Notes under the pieces: model-generated
Databases searched by the model: none
What the model was told of the DNA's origin: nothing
The model's input: the letters and a program-made list of their open reading frames with translations, nothing else
In this document: positions 1-5,538 of the stretch, one piece after another
Numbering within the stretch: position 1 is the first letter of the stretch
Layout of the letters: each line of letters starts with the position of its first letter
Assembly: GCA_030043865.1 (NCBI GenBank)
Contig: JASHWZ010000124.1
Coordinates: 1-10,710, forward strand
Direction of reading: 5' to 3'
DNA from: Thermoplasmata archaeon
GTDB taxonomy: Archaea > Thermoplasmatota > Thermoplasmata > Lutacidiplasmatales > UBA184
Length of the DNA: 10,710 bases
Program-made: the position numbers and the translations under genes

Positions 1-242
1 AGCAGGGCGAGGAACGTGACGACCGTGGCGAGCAAGACCCGGTTGCCGGAGAAGTCGTCGAGCGCCACGACGATCCCGGTGACGAGGATGCTGCCGATCG
101 CGGCGTAGTACGAGGTGCGGCTGGCCGAGAGGGAGATCTCCTCGCTGGCGAGCCGCTCGTACTTGTCGTGGAGCCACTTCCGGTCGTCGGGACCGAGATC
201 GGACGGCGGCGTCGGCGGGGGTGGCGGAGCCGGAGAAGCCAA
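1..242 (-). CDS. Partial membrane protein of unknown function, N-terminus only
   Basis: The first 80 residues of a minus-strand gene are visible and the rest lies beyond the left edge. The product starts with a Pro-rich stretch (MASPAPPPPPTPPSD). An amphipathic segment follows (KWLHDKYERLASEEISLS), then a hydrophobic helix (roughly residues 45-61, YYAAIGSILVTGIVVAL) and, after a short polar loop, the beginning of a second helix. The start is a TTG, the only usual initiation codon in this frame after the in-frame stop at 308-306. No SD is in place, but a TATA-like element lies 26-27 bases upstream, which fits leaderless initiation at exactly this codon. The gene is co-oriented with the YbaK-HAD gene, 63 bp downstream of its stop. 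I do not recognise the family; a small two-or-more-helix membrane protein is all that can be said. Confidence 0.6.
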   Translation of the reverse strand, partial: MASPAPPPPPTPPSDLGPDDRKWLHDKYERLASEEISLSASRTSYYAAIGSILVTGIVVALDDFSGNRVLLATVVTFLAL

Positions 243-265
243 CGGCGGGGGACGGGACTCCCCCC

Positions 266-271
266 GTATAG
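266..271 (-). promoter_or_regulatory. TATA-like element for the left-edge membrane protein gene
   Basis: Read on the minus strand this is CTATAC, set in otherwise GC-only sequence. Its centre is 26-27 bases before the TTG start at 242, the distance expected between an archaeal TATA box and a transcription start that coincides with the start codon. This is an inference from position and composition; no BRE is clear. Confidence 0.4.
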
Positions 272-305
272 ATGTCGCTGCCCGGTCCGTCCCGAACCGT
301 CCCGG

Positions 306-1496
306 TCAGGGCGAGGCCGCAAGCCCGGTTACGGTCGGCGAGGTCGGGAGGTCGCGAAGGCTCGCGAGCGCGGCCGTGACCGTCCGGCCGTTCGCGAGCG
401 ACCCGTACCGGGCGACGTAGACCGTCGGGAATCCCAGGGCGGCCGCGGTGCCGAGGTCGTACTCGTAGCTGGCCGACACGTGGACCACCGAGCGCGGCTC
501 CGCTCCCGTCGTCTTGAGGAACCGGGCCCAGTGCGGCGGGGCGGGCTTGTACGACCGGACGTCTTCCGCGGTGACGACGGCGTCGGACGGGATCCCCTGG
601 CGTTCGAGGGTGCCGTCCAGCAGGTCCCGGTCGATGTTCGAGAGGATCCCGACGTTGACCCCGTCCCGCCGCAACGCCCCCAACGCATCGGCCACGTCGG
701 GGAAGACCGGCCAGTCGGGGATCGACTCCGGCAGCTCGCGGGCGGTCGCCGCGGTGATCGGCGTTCCGACGGACTCCGCGGCCTTCTCGAACGCGGCGGC
801 CATCACCTCGCGGTATGGTCGGTACCGACCGGTCTCGATCGACGGTTCGGCCGCGAGGTACGCGCGGAACAGCCGGTCCTGTGCTTCCGCGGAGGCGGCC
901 ACCCCGAGGCGCGCCGCCGCTCGTCCGAACCCGCCCTTCCAGTCGACCAGGGTGCCGTAGCAGTCGAACGTCGCCCAGCGCGCTGCCGGCCGTGGCCGCG
1001 CCGCGGGGGGCGCGACCGAGACCGCAGTCCCGGGGGCGAGGTTCACGAGCTCGAGCGAAGTGACGCGGAACACCGCATGCGGGTGGCCGGCGGCGGCCCA
1101 GACCTCCCCCAGCTCGAGGAGGTCCAGGTCGAGGAACGTACGCAGCGGCGTCGAGTGGCCCGTGGGAGGGACGCCGCCGATCGCGAATCCCGTGACCGAA
1201 CGGACGAACTCCGGGTCGGCTCGACCGAGCGGCTCCCCGACGATCCGGGCCATCCACGGTTCGTCGACGCGGTTCGTGCCCGCGACCAGGATCAGCACCG
1301 GGGTGCCGGAGGTCGCCGTCCGAAACACGAGCGATTTCACGATCTGGCGAAGCTCGCAGCCGACCGCCTCGGCCGCTTCGGCCGCCGTGCGGGTCGAACC
1401 GGGGAGCTCGACCACGCGGCCCGCGAGGCCCCGCGCGATGAGCAGCTCGTCGAACCGTCGGGCGGACCGGGAAAGGTCCGGCGACCGCTCGGTCAT
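306..1496 (-). CDS. YbaK/ProX-type tRNA deacylase domain fused to a HAD-superfamily hydrolase
   Basis: A 396-residue two-domain soluble protein. Residues about 10-162 form a YbaK/ProRS-editing domain (aminoacyl-tRNA deacylase family, which clears mischarged tRNA). Visible marks are the TAAEAAEAVGC helix, Lys54 in VKSLVF (the position of the functional YbaK lysine) and GGVPPTGH at 107-114. After a Pro/Ala/Arg linker (about 163-172), residues 174-384 form a HAD hydrolase of the haloacid dehalogenase (type II) subgroup. Its motif I is FDCYGTLVDW with nucleophile Asp178, motif II is LSN at 285-287, motif III is Lys317 in SYKPAP, and motif IV is Asp347 in SASYEYD. The nearest in-frame start near the junction is a GTG at residue 151 without an SD, so one polypeptide is the simplest reading. 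The ATG at 1496 lacks an SD and has a TATA-like element 29 bases upstream, suggesting a leaderless mRNA. Both domain calls are firm. The joint function is unknown, and the HAD substrate (haloacid or phosphate ester) cannot be told. Confidence 0.9.
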   Translation of the reverse strand: MTERSPDLSRSARRFDELLIARGLAGRVVELPGSTRTAAEAAEAVGCELRQIVKSLVFRTATSGTPVLILVAGTNRVDEPWMARIVGEPLGRADPEFVRSVTGFAIGGVPPTGHSTPLRTFLDLDLLELGEVWAAAGHPHAVFRVTSLELVNLAPGTAVSVAPPAARPRPAARWATFDCYGTLVDWKGGFGRAAARLGVAASAEAQDRLFRAYLAAEPSIETGRYRPYREVMAAAFEKAAESVGTPITAATARELPESIPDWPVFPDVADALGALRRDGVNVGILSNIDRDLLDGTLERQGIPSDAVVTAEDVRSYKPAPPHWARFLKTTGAEPRSVVHVSASYEYDLGTAAALGFPTVYVARYGSLANGRTVTAALASLRDLPTSPTVTGLAASP

Positions 1497-1520
1497 GGGA
1501 GCGACGAGACGAGAGGGTCC

Positions 1521-1530
1521 CTAAATCGAT
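1521..1530 (-). promoter_or_regulatory. TATA-like element for the YbaK-HAD gene
   Basis: On the minus strand this reads ATCGATTTAG, an AT-rich island centred about 29 bases before the ATG at 1496. The bases between it and the ATG contain no SD and no bacterial-type -10 element close to the start. It is therefore most simply an archaeal TATA box for a leaderless transcript. Positional inference only. Confidence 0.4.
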
Positions 1531-1593
1531 GCCCCGGTCCACCGTGGGTCCGGCGGCCCCCGGCGAGGCTCCGGGGGCGGCCGCACGCCCCGG

Positions 1594-1603
1594 TTATACG
1601 AAT
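1594..1603. promoter_or_regulatory. Possible TATA element of undetermined direction
   Basis: TTATACGAAT is the most AT-rich decamer of the surrounding GC-rich intergenic region. If it drives the plus strand, transcription would start near 1625 and the permease mRNA would have a leader of about 210 nt containing both inverted repeats. If it drives the minus strand (GTATAA), it would be a second, more distal promoter for the YbaK-HAD gene. The sequence does not decide between these. Confidence 0.25.
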
Positions 1604-1684
1604 TCTCGGCCCCGGCGCCCGAGGAGGCCGCCATCGCGACATTGATGTAGCAGTTCCTCGTTCGCCCGTCAGCCGTGACTGAGA

Positions 1685-1706
1685 CGATCGGCAGGAACCC
1701 CGATCG
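1685..1706. repeat. Inverted repeat upstream of the permease (7-bp arms, 8-nt loop)
   Basis: CGATCGG (1685-1691) and CCGATCG (1700-1706) are perfect reverse complements separated by eight bases. It could be a DNA operator or an RNA hairpin in a long permease leader. In GC-rich DNA a 7-bp match also arises by chance, so function is unproven. Confidence 0.4.
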
Positions 1707-1766
1707 CGGCGCCTGGGGGGTTTCGCCAGTTCGGCACGACCGACCGCGAGTTTTGCGACCCAACGG

Positions 1767-1786
1767 CCCGGGACGATTTTCCCGGG
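1767..1786. repeat. Inverted repeat around an AT-rich core before the permease
   Basis: CCCGGGA (1767-1773) and TCCCGGG (1780-1786) flank CGATTT. The centre of symmetry falls on the AT-rich core GATTTT. Such a core could itself be a weak TATA element giving a start near 1805, about 30 nt before the permease ATG; the repeat would then be placed like a repressor site over the TATA box. It could equally be a leader hairpin. Confidence 0.4.
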
Positions 1787-1826
1787 TTTCGGCCGCACCG
1801 AGGTCGGACGGCGCGCAGCACGGCCC

Positions 1827-1833
1827 GGAGTGA
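1827..1833 (+). promoter_or_regulatory. Shine-Dalgarno sequence of the permease
   Basis: GGAGTGA, one base short of the full GGAGGTGA complement to the 16S rRNA end. The GGAG core is six bases before the ATG at 1837. It fixes the permease start and implies that this mRNA, unlike that of the divergent gene, has a leader. Confidence 0.6.
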
Positions 1834-1836
1834 ACC

Positions 1837-3804
1837 ATGGCGGATGCGATGGGACAGGAGAGTCAGGCCGTACTGGCCGATGAATCGGACCGAAAGCTTC
1901 GGCGTGCGCTCTCGTTCCAAGACCTGTTCATGATCTCCTTCGGGGGGGTCGTCGGCTCGGGCTGGCTGTTCGCCGTCTCGTTCGCCGCGCAGCTCGCGGG
2001 TCCCGCGTCGATCGTCGCGTGGATCATCTGCGGGATTTTCATGATGGCGATCGGCCTCGTCTTCGCCGAGGTCGCGTCGTCGTTGCACCGGTCCGGGCAG
2101 CTCGTCCGTGGCCCGCTCTATTCCCACGGTGGGTTCACCGGATACATCATCGCCTCGGCGTACATCCTCGGGTCGATCACCGTCCCCGCGATCGAAGCGG
2201 AGGCGGTCGTGACGTACCTCGCTTCGAGCCCGCCCGGCTACCTTCCGAACGCCGTCGGCTCGAACGGGCTCCTCACGGGGCAGGGCGTCCTGGTGGCCGT
2301 GCTCCTCATGGTCGGCTTCTTCATCCTCAACTATGTCGGCGTGCGATTCCTCGGTGCGTTCAACACGGTCGTCACCTGGTGGAAGTTCATCATCCCGACC
2401 TTGACGATCATCTTCCTGTTCACTGTCTACCACGAGAGCAACATGACCATCGGCGGGTTCGCCCCGTTCGGCTGGCCGGGCATCTTCACCTCGATCCCGA
2501 CGGCCGGCATCGGGTTCGCCTACCTCGGCTTCCGGGGCGCCGCCCAGTTCTCGGGCGAGGCCCGGAACCCCCAGCGCGACGCGCCGCGGGCGATCATCTA
2601 CTCGATCTCGGCGGCGGTCGTCCTCTACGTCCTCCTGCAGGTCGTCTTCATCGGCGCGATCAACTGGACCGCGGCGGGGATCGTCCCGGGCAACTGGGCG
2701 GGTCTCGGCTCGGGGCCCCTCCACACCGCGCCGTTCTACAACGTCATGAAAGAGGCCGGCCCGGCCCTCCTGGGCGGCTTCGCCTCCTTCCTGCTCGCGG
2801 ACGCCGTCATCTCGCCGTCCGGTACCGGCTGGGTCTTCCTGGGTGAGGCGACCCGGGCCGTCTACGGGGTCGGCGCGGACGGGTTCTTCCCGAAGCCGCT
2901 CCTTCGGATCCAGCAGCGGACCCGGATCCCGTGGATCGCCCTGATCGCCACGACGATCATCGGCGCGGTCTTCATCGCGCCGTTCCCGTCCTGGTTCCTG
3001 TTCGCGGAGTTCGTCACCGACGCGTTCGCGGTCTCGCTGATCATGGGGCCGCTCACGCTGCTCGCGCTCCGGCGCCACGCGCCCACGTTGCGCCGCCCGC
3101 TGAAGCTGCCGGCGGCCATCGTCATCGGCGCGGTCGCGTTCATCGGCGGTTCGTTCGTGATCTACTGGACGGCGTTCGGCGGTCTGTTCTACGTGATGAC
3201 GGTGATCTTCCTCGTGCTGCCGCTGTTCTACTTCTTCTACGCGCCGCGGAACATGGGGATCTCGTACGGCACGTCGATCGCGATCGGGGTCGTCCAGCTG
3301 GTGCTGACCGCCGTCATCACCGCCTGGGGCTACATCCACCTCTACATCGGGGACGTGGTCTCGTTGTCCCCGAGCGAGCCGCCGGCGTCCAACAGCACGC
3401 TGATCTCGACGTTTTTCATCTACTACATCGCGCTGTTGCTGATCGTCGTCGTGCCGACGCTGATCGTCTACATGCTCTCGAACCCGGAGGGCAAGAAGAT
3501 GATCAACGCGGGCTGGTGGGTCATCGTCCTCCTGTTCGGGATGTTCGGGATCAATTTCTTCACGGTCTACAACTCGTGGCCGTCCGTCGGGGGCCTCCTG
3601 AACACCACCAAGGGGTACATCCCGACCCCGTGGGACACTCCGGTCTTCTTCGTCTTCGCGGCGATCGTCTACGTCTGGGGCATCTATAGCGGCTACCGGA
3701 CGAAGGACCTCGTGGACGTCGAGAAACTGCTCGCGGCGGACGACCCCCGAACGGGGGTCGAGCCCGCGGCCGGGAGCACGAGCACTCCCGGGACGATGAG
3801 CTGA
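1837..3804 (+). CDS. APC-superfamily amino-acid permease, long form
   Basis: A 655-residue polytopic membrane protein, most likely a secondary transporter importing amino acids or related amines with protons or sodium. The first helix carries the APC substrate-binding signature (SFGGVVGSGWLF, about residues 34-45). Helix 6 and the following loop show the family pattern GFAYLGFRGAAQFSGEARNP and PQRDAPRAII (about 227-254). Hydrophobic segments recur at about 28-51, 56-80, 97-120, 150-170, 180-199, 222-238, 251-274, 309-330, 366-384, 393-411, 425-445, 448-468, 479-503, 522-547, 557-580 and 603-619, so 14-16 helices are possible. Typical APC members have about 450-550 residues and 12 helices; the extra length is C-terminal. 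The tail (about 620-655) is polar and cytoplasmic in style. The start is set by an SD at 1827. The substrate cannot be read from sequence. No transporter partner is encoded nearby, and the gene is divergent from YbaK-HAD and convergent with the zinc-ribbon gene. Confidence 0.88.
   Translation: MADAMGQESQAVLADESDRKLRRALSFQDLFMISFGGVVGSGWLFAVSFAAQLAGPASIVAWIICGIFMMAIGLVFAEVASSLHRSGQLVRGPLYSHGGFTGYIIASAYILGSITVPAIEAEAVVTYLASSPPGYLPNAVGSNGLLTGQGVLVAVLLMVGFFILNYVGVRFLGAFNTVVTWWKFIIPTLTIIFLFTVYHESNMTIGGFAPFGWPGIFTSIPTAGIGFAYLGFRGAAQFSGEARNPQRDAPRAIIYSISAAVVLYVLLQVVFIGAINWTAAGIVPGNWAGLGSGPLHTAPFYNVMKEAGPALLGGFASFLLADAVISPSGTGWVFLGEATRAVYGVGADGFFPKPLLRIQQRTRIPWIALIATTIIGAVFIAPFPSWFLFAEFVTDAFAVSLIMGPLTLLALRRHAPTLRRPLKLPAAIVIGAVAFIGGSFVIYWTAFGGLFYVMTVIFLVLPLFYFFYAPRNMGISYGTSIAIGVVQLVLTAVITAWGYIHLYIGDVVSLSPSEPPASNSTLISTFFIYYIALLLIVVVPTLIVYMLSNPEGKKMINAGWWVIVLLFGMFGINFFTVYNSWPSVGGLLNTTKGYIPTPWDTPVFFVFAAIVYVWGIYSGYRTKDLVDVEKLLAADDPRTGVEPAAGSTSTPGTMS
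3741..3760 (+). repeat. Perfect 8-bp hairpin inside the permease 3' end
   Basis: CGACCCCC and GGGGGTCG pair perfectly around a GAAC loop, 44 bases before the stop codon. It is within coding sequence (residues DDPRTGVE). With the next hairpin it makes a structured mRNA 3' end; no T-tract follows, so it is not a bacterial-type terminator. Confidence 0.5.
3770..3791 (+). repeat. Second hairpin just before the permease stop codon
   Basis: CCGGGAG (3770-3776) pairs with CTCCCGG (3785-3791) around an eight-base loop, ending 13 bases before the last base of the TGA. The following 88-bp convergent gap (3805-3892) is full of further GC palindromes such as CCGGGCCCGG at 3833-3842. It has no T-rich stretch of the kind archaeal RNA polymerase usually terminates on. 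Confidence 0.45.
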
Positions 3805-3892
3805 ACCGGCGCGTCGTTCGCGGTTCCCGTCGCCGGGCCCGGTCCGGAGCCGGCCGGGACGCCGGGGCCCCCGTCCGGGGACGCGGGGCGCC

Positions 3893-4747
3893 TCACTGGG
3901 AGCTGTAGAGCCCCTTGTGGCACCGGTCGCAGATCTCGGTGTGGAAGTCCGGGACGAACCGGGGGTGGGTCTCCTGTCCGCACGAGGGACAGCGCAGCCG
4001 TAGGGTGGGCGACGGGTAGCCCGACCCGTCGGGCAGGAAGTCCATCGTCAGCGGGACCTGGCTCGCCGGACGGTTCCCGGTCGATACTTCGATGGCGTCG
4101 AGCGTCCCCCCGAACGAACGGACGAGGGTGCTCGCCTGGCGCACGGTGTCGTCCGTGTCGCTCCCGACCACCCCCAGCTGGACGGTCGACCCGACCGAAG
4201 CGATCGTCGGCATCTCGTCGCCCCGATGCGCGCGGAGGTCGGCGAGCGCCTGGAGCCAGCGGCGACGCGCCGGGTCCTTGAGCACCTCCGCCGGGCGCGC
4301 GCGGTAGACGTAGCAGGCCCACCGGCGGTCGAACTCGGCATCCCCGGTCTTGTAGCCGGCGAGGCTCCGCTCCGCGCGCTTCTGCCGCTCGAGGATCCGC
4401 TCGAGGTCCGGGCTCATCCGGGAGAAGATCCGCGGGCGACCGCCGATGTAGAGCCAGGGGGTCTCGTAAAGGATCAGCCGCTCCGGGTCGTCCCATCGGA
4501 TCGCGGTGAGCACGCTCATCGTCTGGCTCGGGTAGAAGATCGTCGGCCGGCGGTAGGCGACCAACCAGAGCCGCCCGTACGCCTCCCCCACGAGCGGCGG
4601 GTCCTGACCGGTCGGCGGTTTCGCTCCCGGCGCGACCGGCGTGGTCGGTGCGTCGCGGAAGCCCGGGTTGGTCCGGAGGATCGCGGAGCGGATGCGGGTC
4701 CACTGGGGGTCACGTTCGACGGGCGCCGGAGGTCGGTAGCTCGCCAT
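3893..4747 (-). CDS. Unrecognised protein with a C-terminal four-cysteine zinc ribbon
   Basis: 284 residues, no signal peptide or membrane helix. The N-terminal 55 residues are Pro-rich and probably disordered. The middle (about 56-250) looks like a folded alpha/beta region, with a short Tyr/Trp-rich part and a charged helix at about 112-132. The stretch TGDAEFDRRWACYVY (134-148) resembles patterns seen in some DUF3137-like and PH-like proteins, but this is only a suggestion. The C-terminus has CPSC (253-256) and CDRC (273-276) with two histidines between, a zinc-ribbon knuckle pair. The start is fixed by GGAGG six bases before the ATG. The gene lies 115 bp downstream of the two-helix membrane protein on the same strand, so the two may be co-transcribed and possibly act together. 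I cannot name a function; heme, redox or nucleic-acid roles would be guesses. Confidence 0.8.
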   Translation of the reverse strand: MASYRPPAPVERDPQWTRIRSAILRTNPGFRDAPTTPVAPGAKPPTGQDPPLVGEAYGRLWLVAYRRPTIFYPSQTMSVLTAIRWDDPERLILYETPWLYIGGRPRIFSRMSPDLERILERQKRAERSLAGYKTGDAEFDRRWACYVYRARPAEVLKDPARRRWLQALADLRAHRGDEMPTIASVGSTVQLGVVGSDTDDTVRQASTLVRSFGGTLDAIEVSTGNRPASQVPLTMDFLPDGSGYPSPTLRLRCPSCGQETHPRFVPDFHTEICDRCHKGLYSSQ

Positions 4748-4753
4748 CGTACG

Positions 4754-4758
4754 CCTCC
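4754..4758 (-). promoter_or_regulatory. Shine-Dalgarno sequence of the zinc-ribbon gene
   Basis: GGAGG on the minus strand, separated from the ATG at 4747 by the six bases CGTACG. No good TATA-like element is found 25-30 bases before the start, in contrast to the leaderless genes. The gene therefore probably lies in the interior of a transcript that starts further upstream. Confidence 0.6.
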
Positions 4759-4862
4759 GGACCTGGCCTCCGCAATCCGGCTCGGAAGAAGAGCCTCATG
4801 GTCCCGCGCCGGGGCCCCGCGGGGCCGAACGATCGACGGCCGGCCTCGAGAGCGGGGTCCGG

Positions 4863-5465
4863 TCAGCGGATCGGGCGGGGGCGGACCCGGATGCGGTGCA
4901 CGGTGCGTGTCCCCCTCCGGTCGCGTTCCTCCATCGTCCGGTCGGAGACGGCGGCGCCGTACAGCCGGGAAGCGCTCAGCAACCGTCCGAGCGCGGGAGG
5001 AGAGAGGTTCCCGTAGATCCCCGACGGACCTTCGAAGAACAGGTGGGCCTGCTCCTCCGCGTCCGCCGACGGGTCGTTCCGCCGGTCGTCGATGTCGAGC
5101 CGGAGGTCGGCGTCCGTCCACTTCCACCCGGTCGGGTCGCCCCACCGGCGCTCGAACACGATCCCCCCCTCGCTCGCCCGGATGCGCGCGACCGGGTTGA
5201 TGAAGCCGGAGTACGCGGTCACGAACGCCACCCCCGCCCCCAGCGCGATCAGGAGCAACGAGATCCCGTACTCCAGCGACGGTCCCCGCGGGGCGAGGAC
5301 GCCGGCCTCGTAGACGCCGACCCCGATGAACGCGAGACCGAGGACGAGCCCGGTGGCGACCACGCGGACCCGACGACGAAAATAACGGTCGGCCTCGTCC
5401 CGGAGGTCGAGGTTCAGTCGGCCGACCGCCGGGGGCTCGGAGCCGGCGAGCGACGGGCTGGCCAT
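4863..5465 (-). CDS. Unrecognised two-helix membrane protein with soluble C-terminal domain
   Basis: 200 residues. A polar N-terminus with a basic stretch (YFRRRVRV, 28-35) leads into a first hydrophobic helix (about 35-57). A short loop and a second helix (about 66-88) follow. The remaining 110 residues are soluble: a run of probable beta strands (about 91-127, ARIRASEGGIVFERRW then WKWTDADLRLDI) and a C-terminal helix, ending in an Arg-rich tail. A helix hairpin followed by strands is the architecture of bacterial-type PH-like membrane proteins, which is an inference from layout and not a family match. It follows hemH by 73 bp, and that gap holds its own TATA-like element and an inverted repeat. 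Transcription may therefore be separate from the heme operon. The ATG at 5465 has no SD and fits leaderless start. Function unknown. Confidence 0.75.
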   Translation of the reverse strand: MASPSLAGSEPPAVGRLNLDLRDEADRYFRRRVRVVATGLVLGLAFIGVGVYEAGVLAPRGPSLEYGISLLLIALGAGVAFVTAYSGFINPVARIRASEGGIVFERRWGDPTGWKWTDADLRLDIDDRRNDPSADAEEQAHLFFEGPSGIYGNLSPPALGRLLSASRLYGAAVSDRTMEERDRRGTRTVHRIRVRPRPIR

Positions 5466-5472
5466 CGTCGCG

Positions 5473-5487
5473 GGCAGGAGCCCTGCC
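5473..5487. repeat. Inverted repeat between TATA element and start codon
   Basis: GGCAGG (5473-5478) and CCTGCC (5482-5487) are perfect complements around AGC. The repeat abuts the TATA-like element at 5488-5494 and covers the space between it and the ATG at 5465, where a repressor could block transcription start. Alternatively, it could form a short hairpin at the end of heme-operon mRNA. Confidence 0.35.
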
Positions 5488-5494
5488 GATATGA
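5488..5494 (-). promoter_or_regulatory. TATA-like element for the two-helix membrane protein gene
   Basis: TTCATATC on the minus strand, centred 26 bases before the ATG at 5465. It is the only AT-rich spot in the 73-bp gap after hemH. Position fits an archaeal promoter giving a leaderless mRNA. Confidence 0.4.
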
Positions 5495-5538
5495 ACGGAT
5501 ACCCCCGCCGCGACCGGTGCGCGGCGGAGCTCGCCGGC

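Larger units (their letters stand above)
1497..1836. other. Divergent intergenic region with no supported gene
   Basis: These 340 bp separate the minus-strand YbaK-HAD gene from the plus-strand permease. They contain the YbaK-HAD TATA-like element (1521-1530), an AT-rich TTATACGAAT at 1594-1603 that could serve as a TATA box on either strand, two perfect 7-bp inverted repeats (1685-1706 and 1767-1786), and the permease SD at 1827-1833. I see no tRNA T-loop motif and no ORF with a plausible start and protein-like composition. A minus-strand 37-codon ORF at 1521-1634 is not convincing. Confidence 0.7.

Noticed and set aside
1521..1634. Minus-strand 37-codon ORF in the divergent intergenic region
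   Set aside because: No properly spaced SD or TATA element, Pro/Arg/Gly-rich sequence, and it ends exactly in the TATA-like element of the YbaK-HAD gene.
168..1682. Plus-strand open frame of 504 codons opposite the YbaK-HAD gene
   Set aside because: Arg/Gly/Pro-dominated composition with no recognisable motif. It is the antisense shadow of a clearly conserved two-domain gene in GC-rich DNA.
1669..3339. Minus-strand open frame of 556 codons opposite the permease
   Set aside because: Made almost entirely of Asp, Arg, Glu and Gly with no fold-like pattern. The opposite strand encodes a convincing APC transporter.
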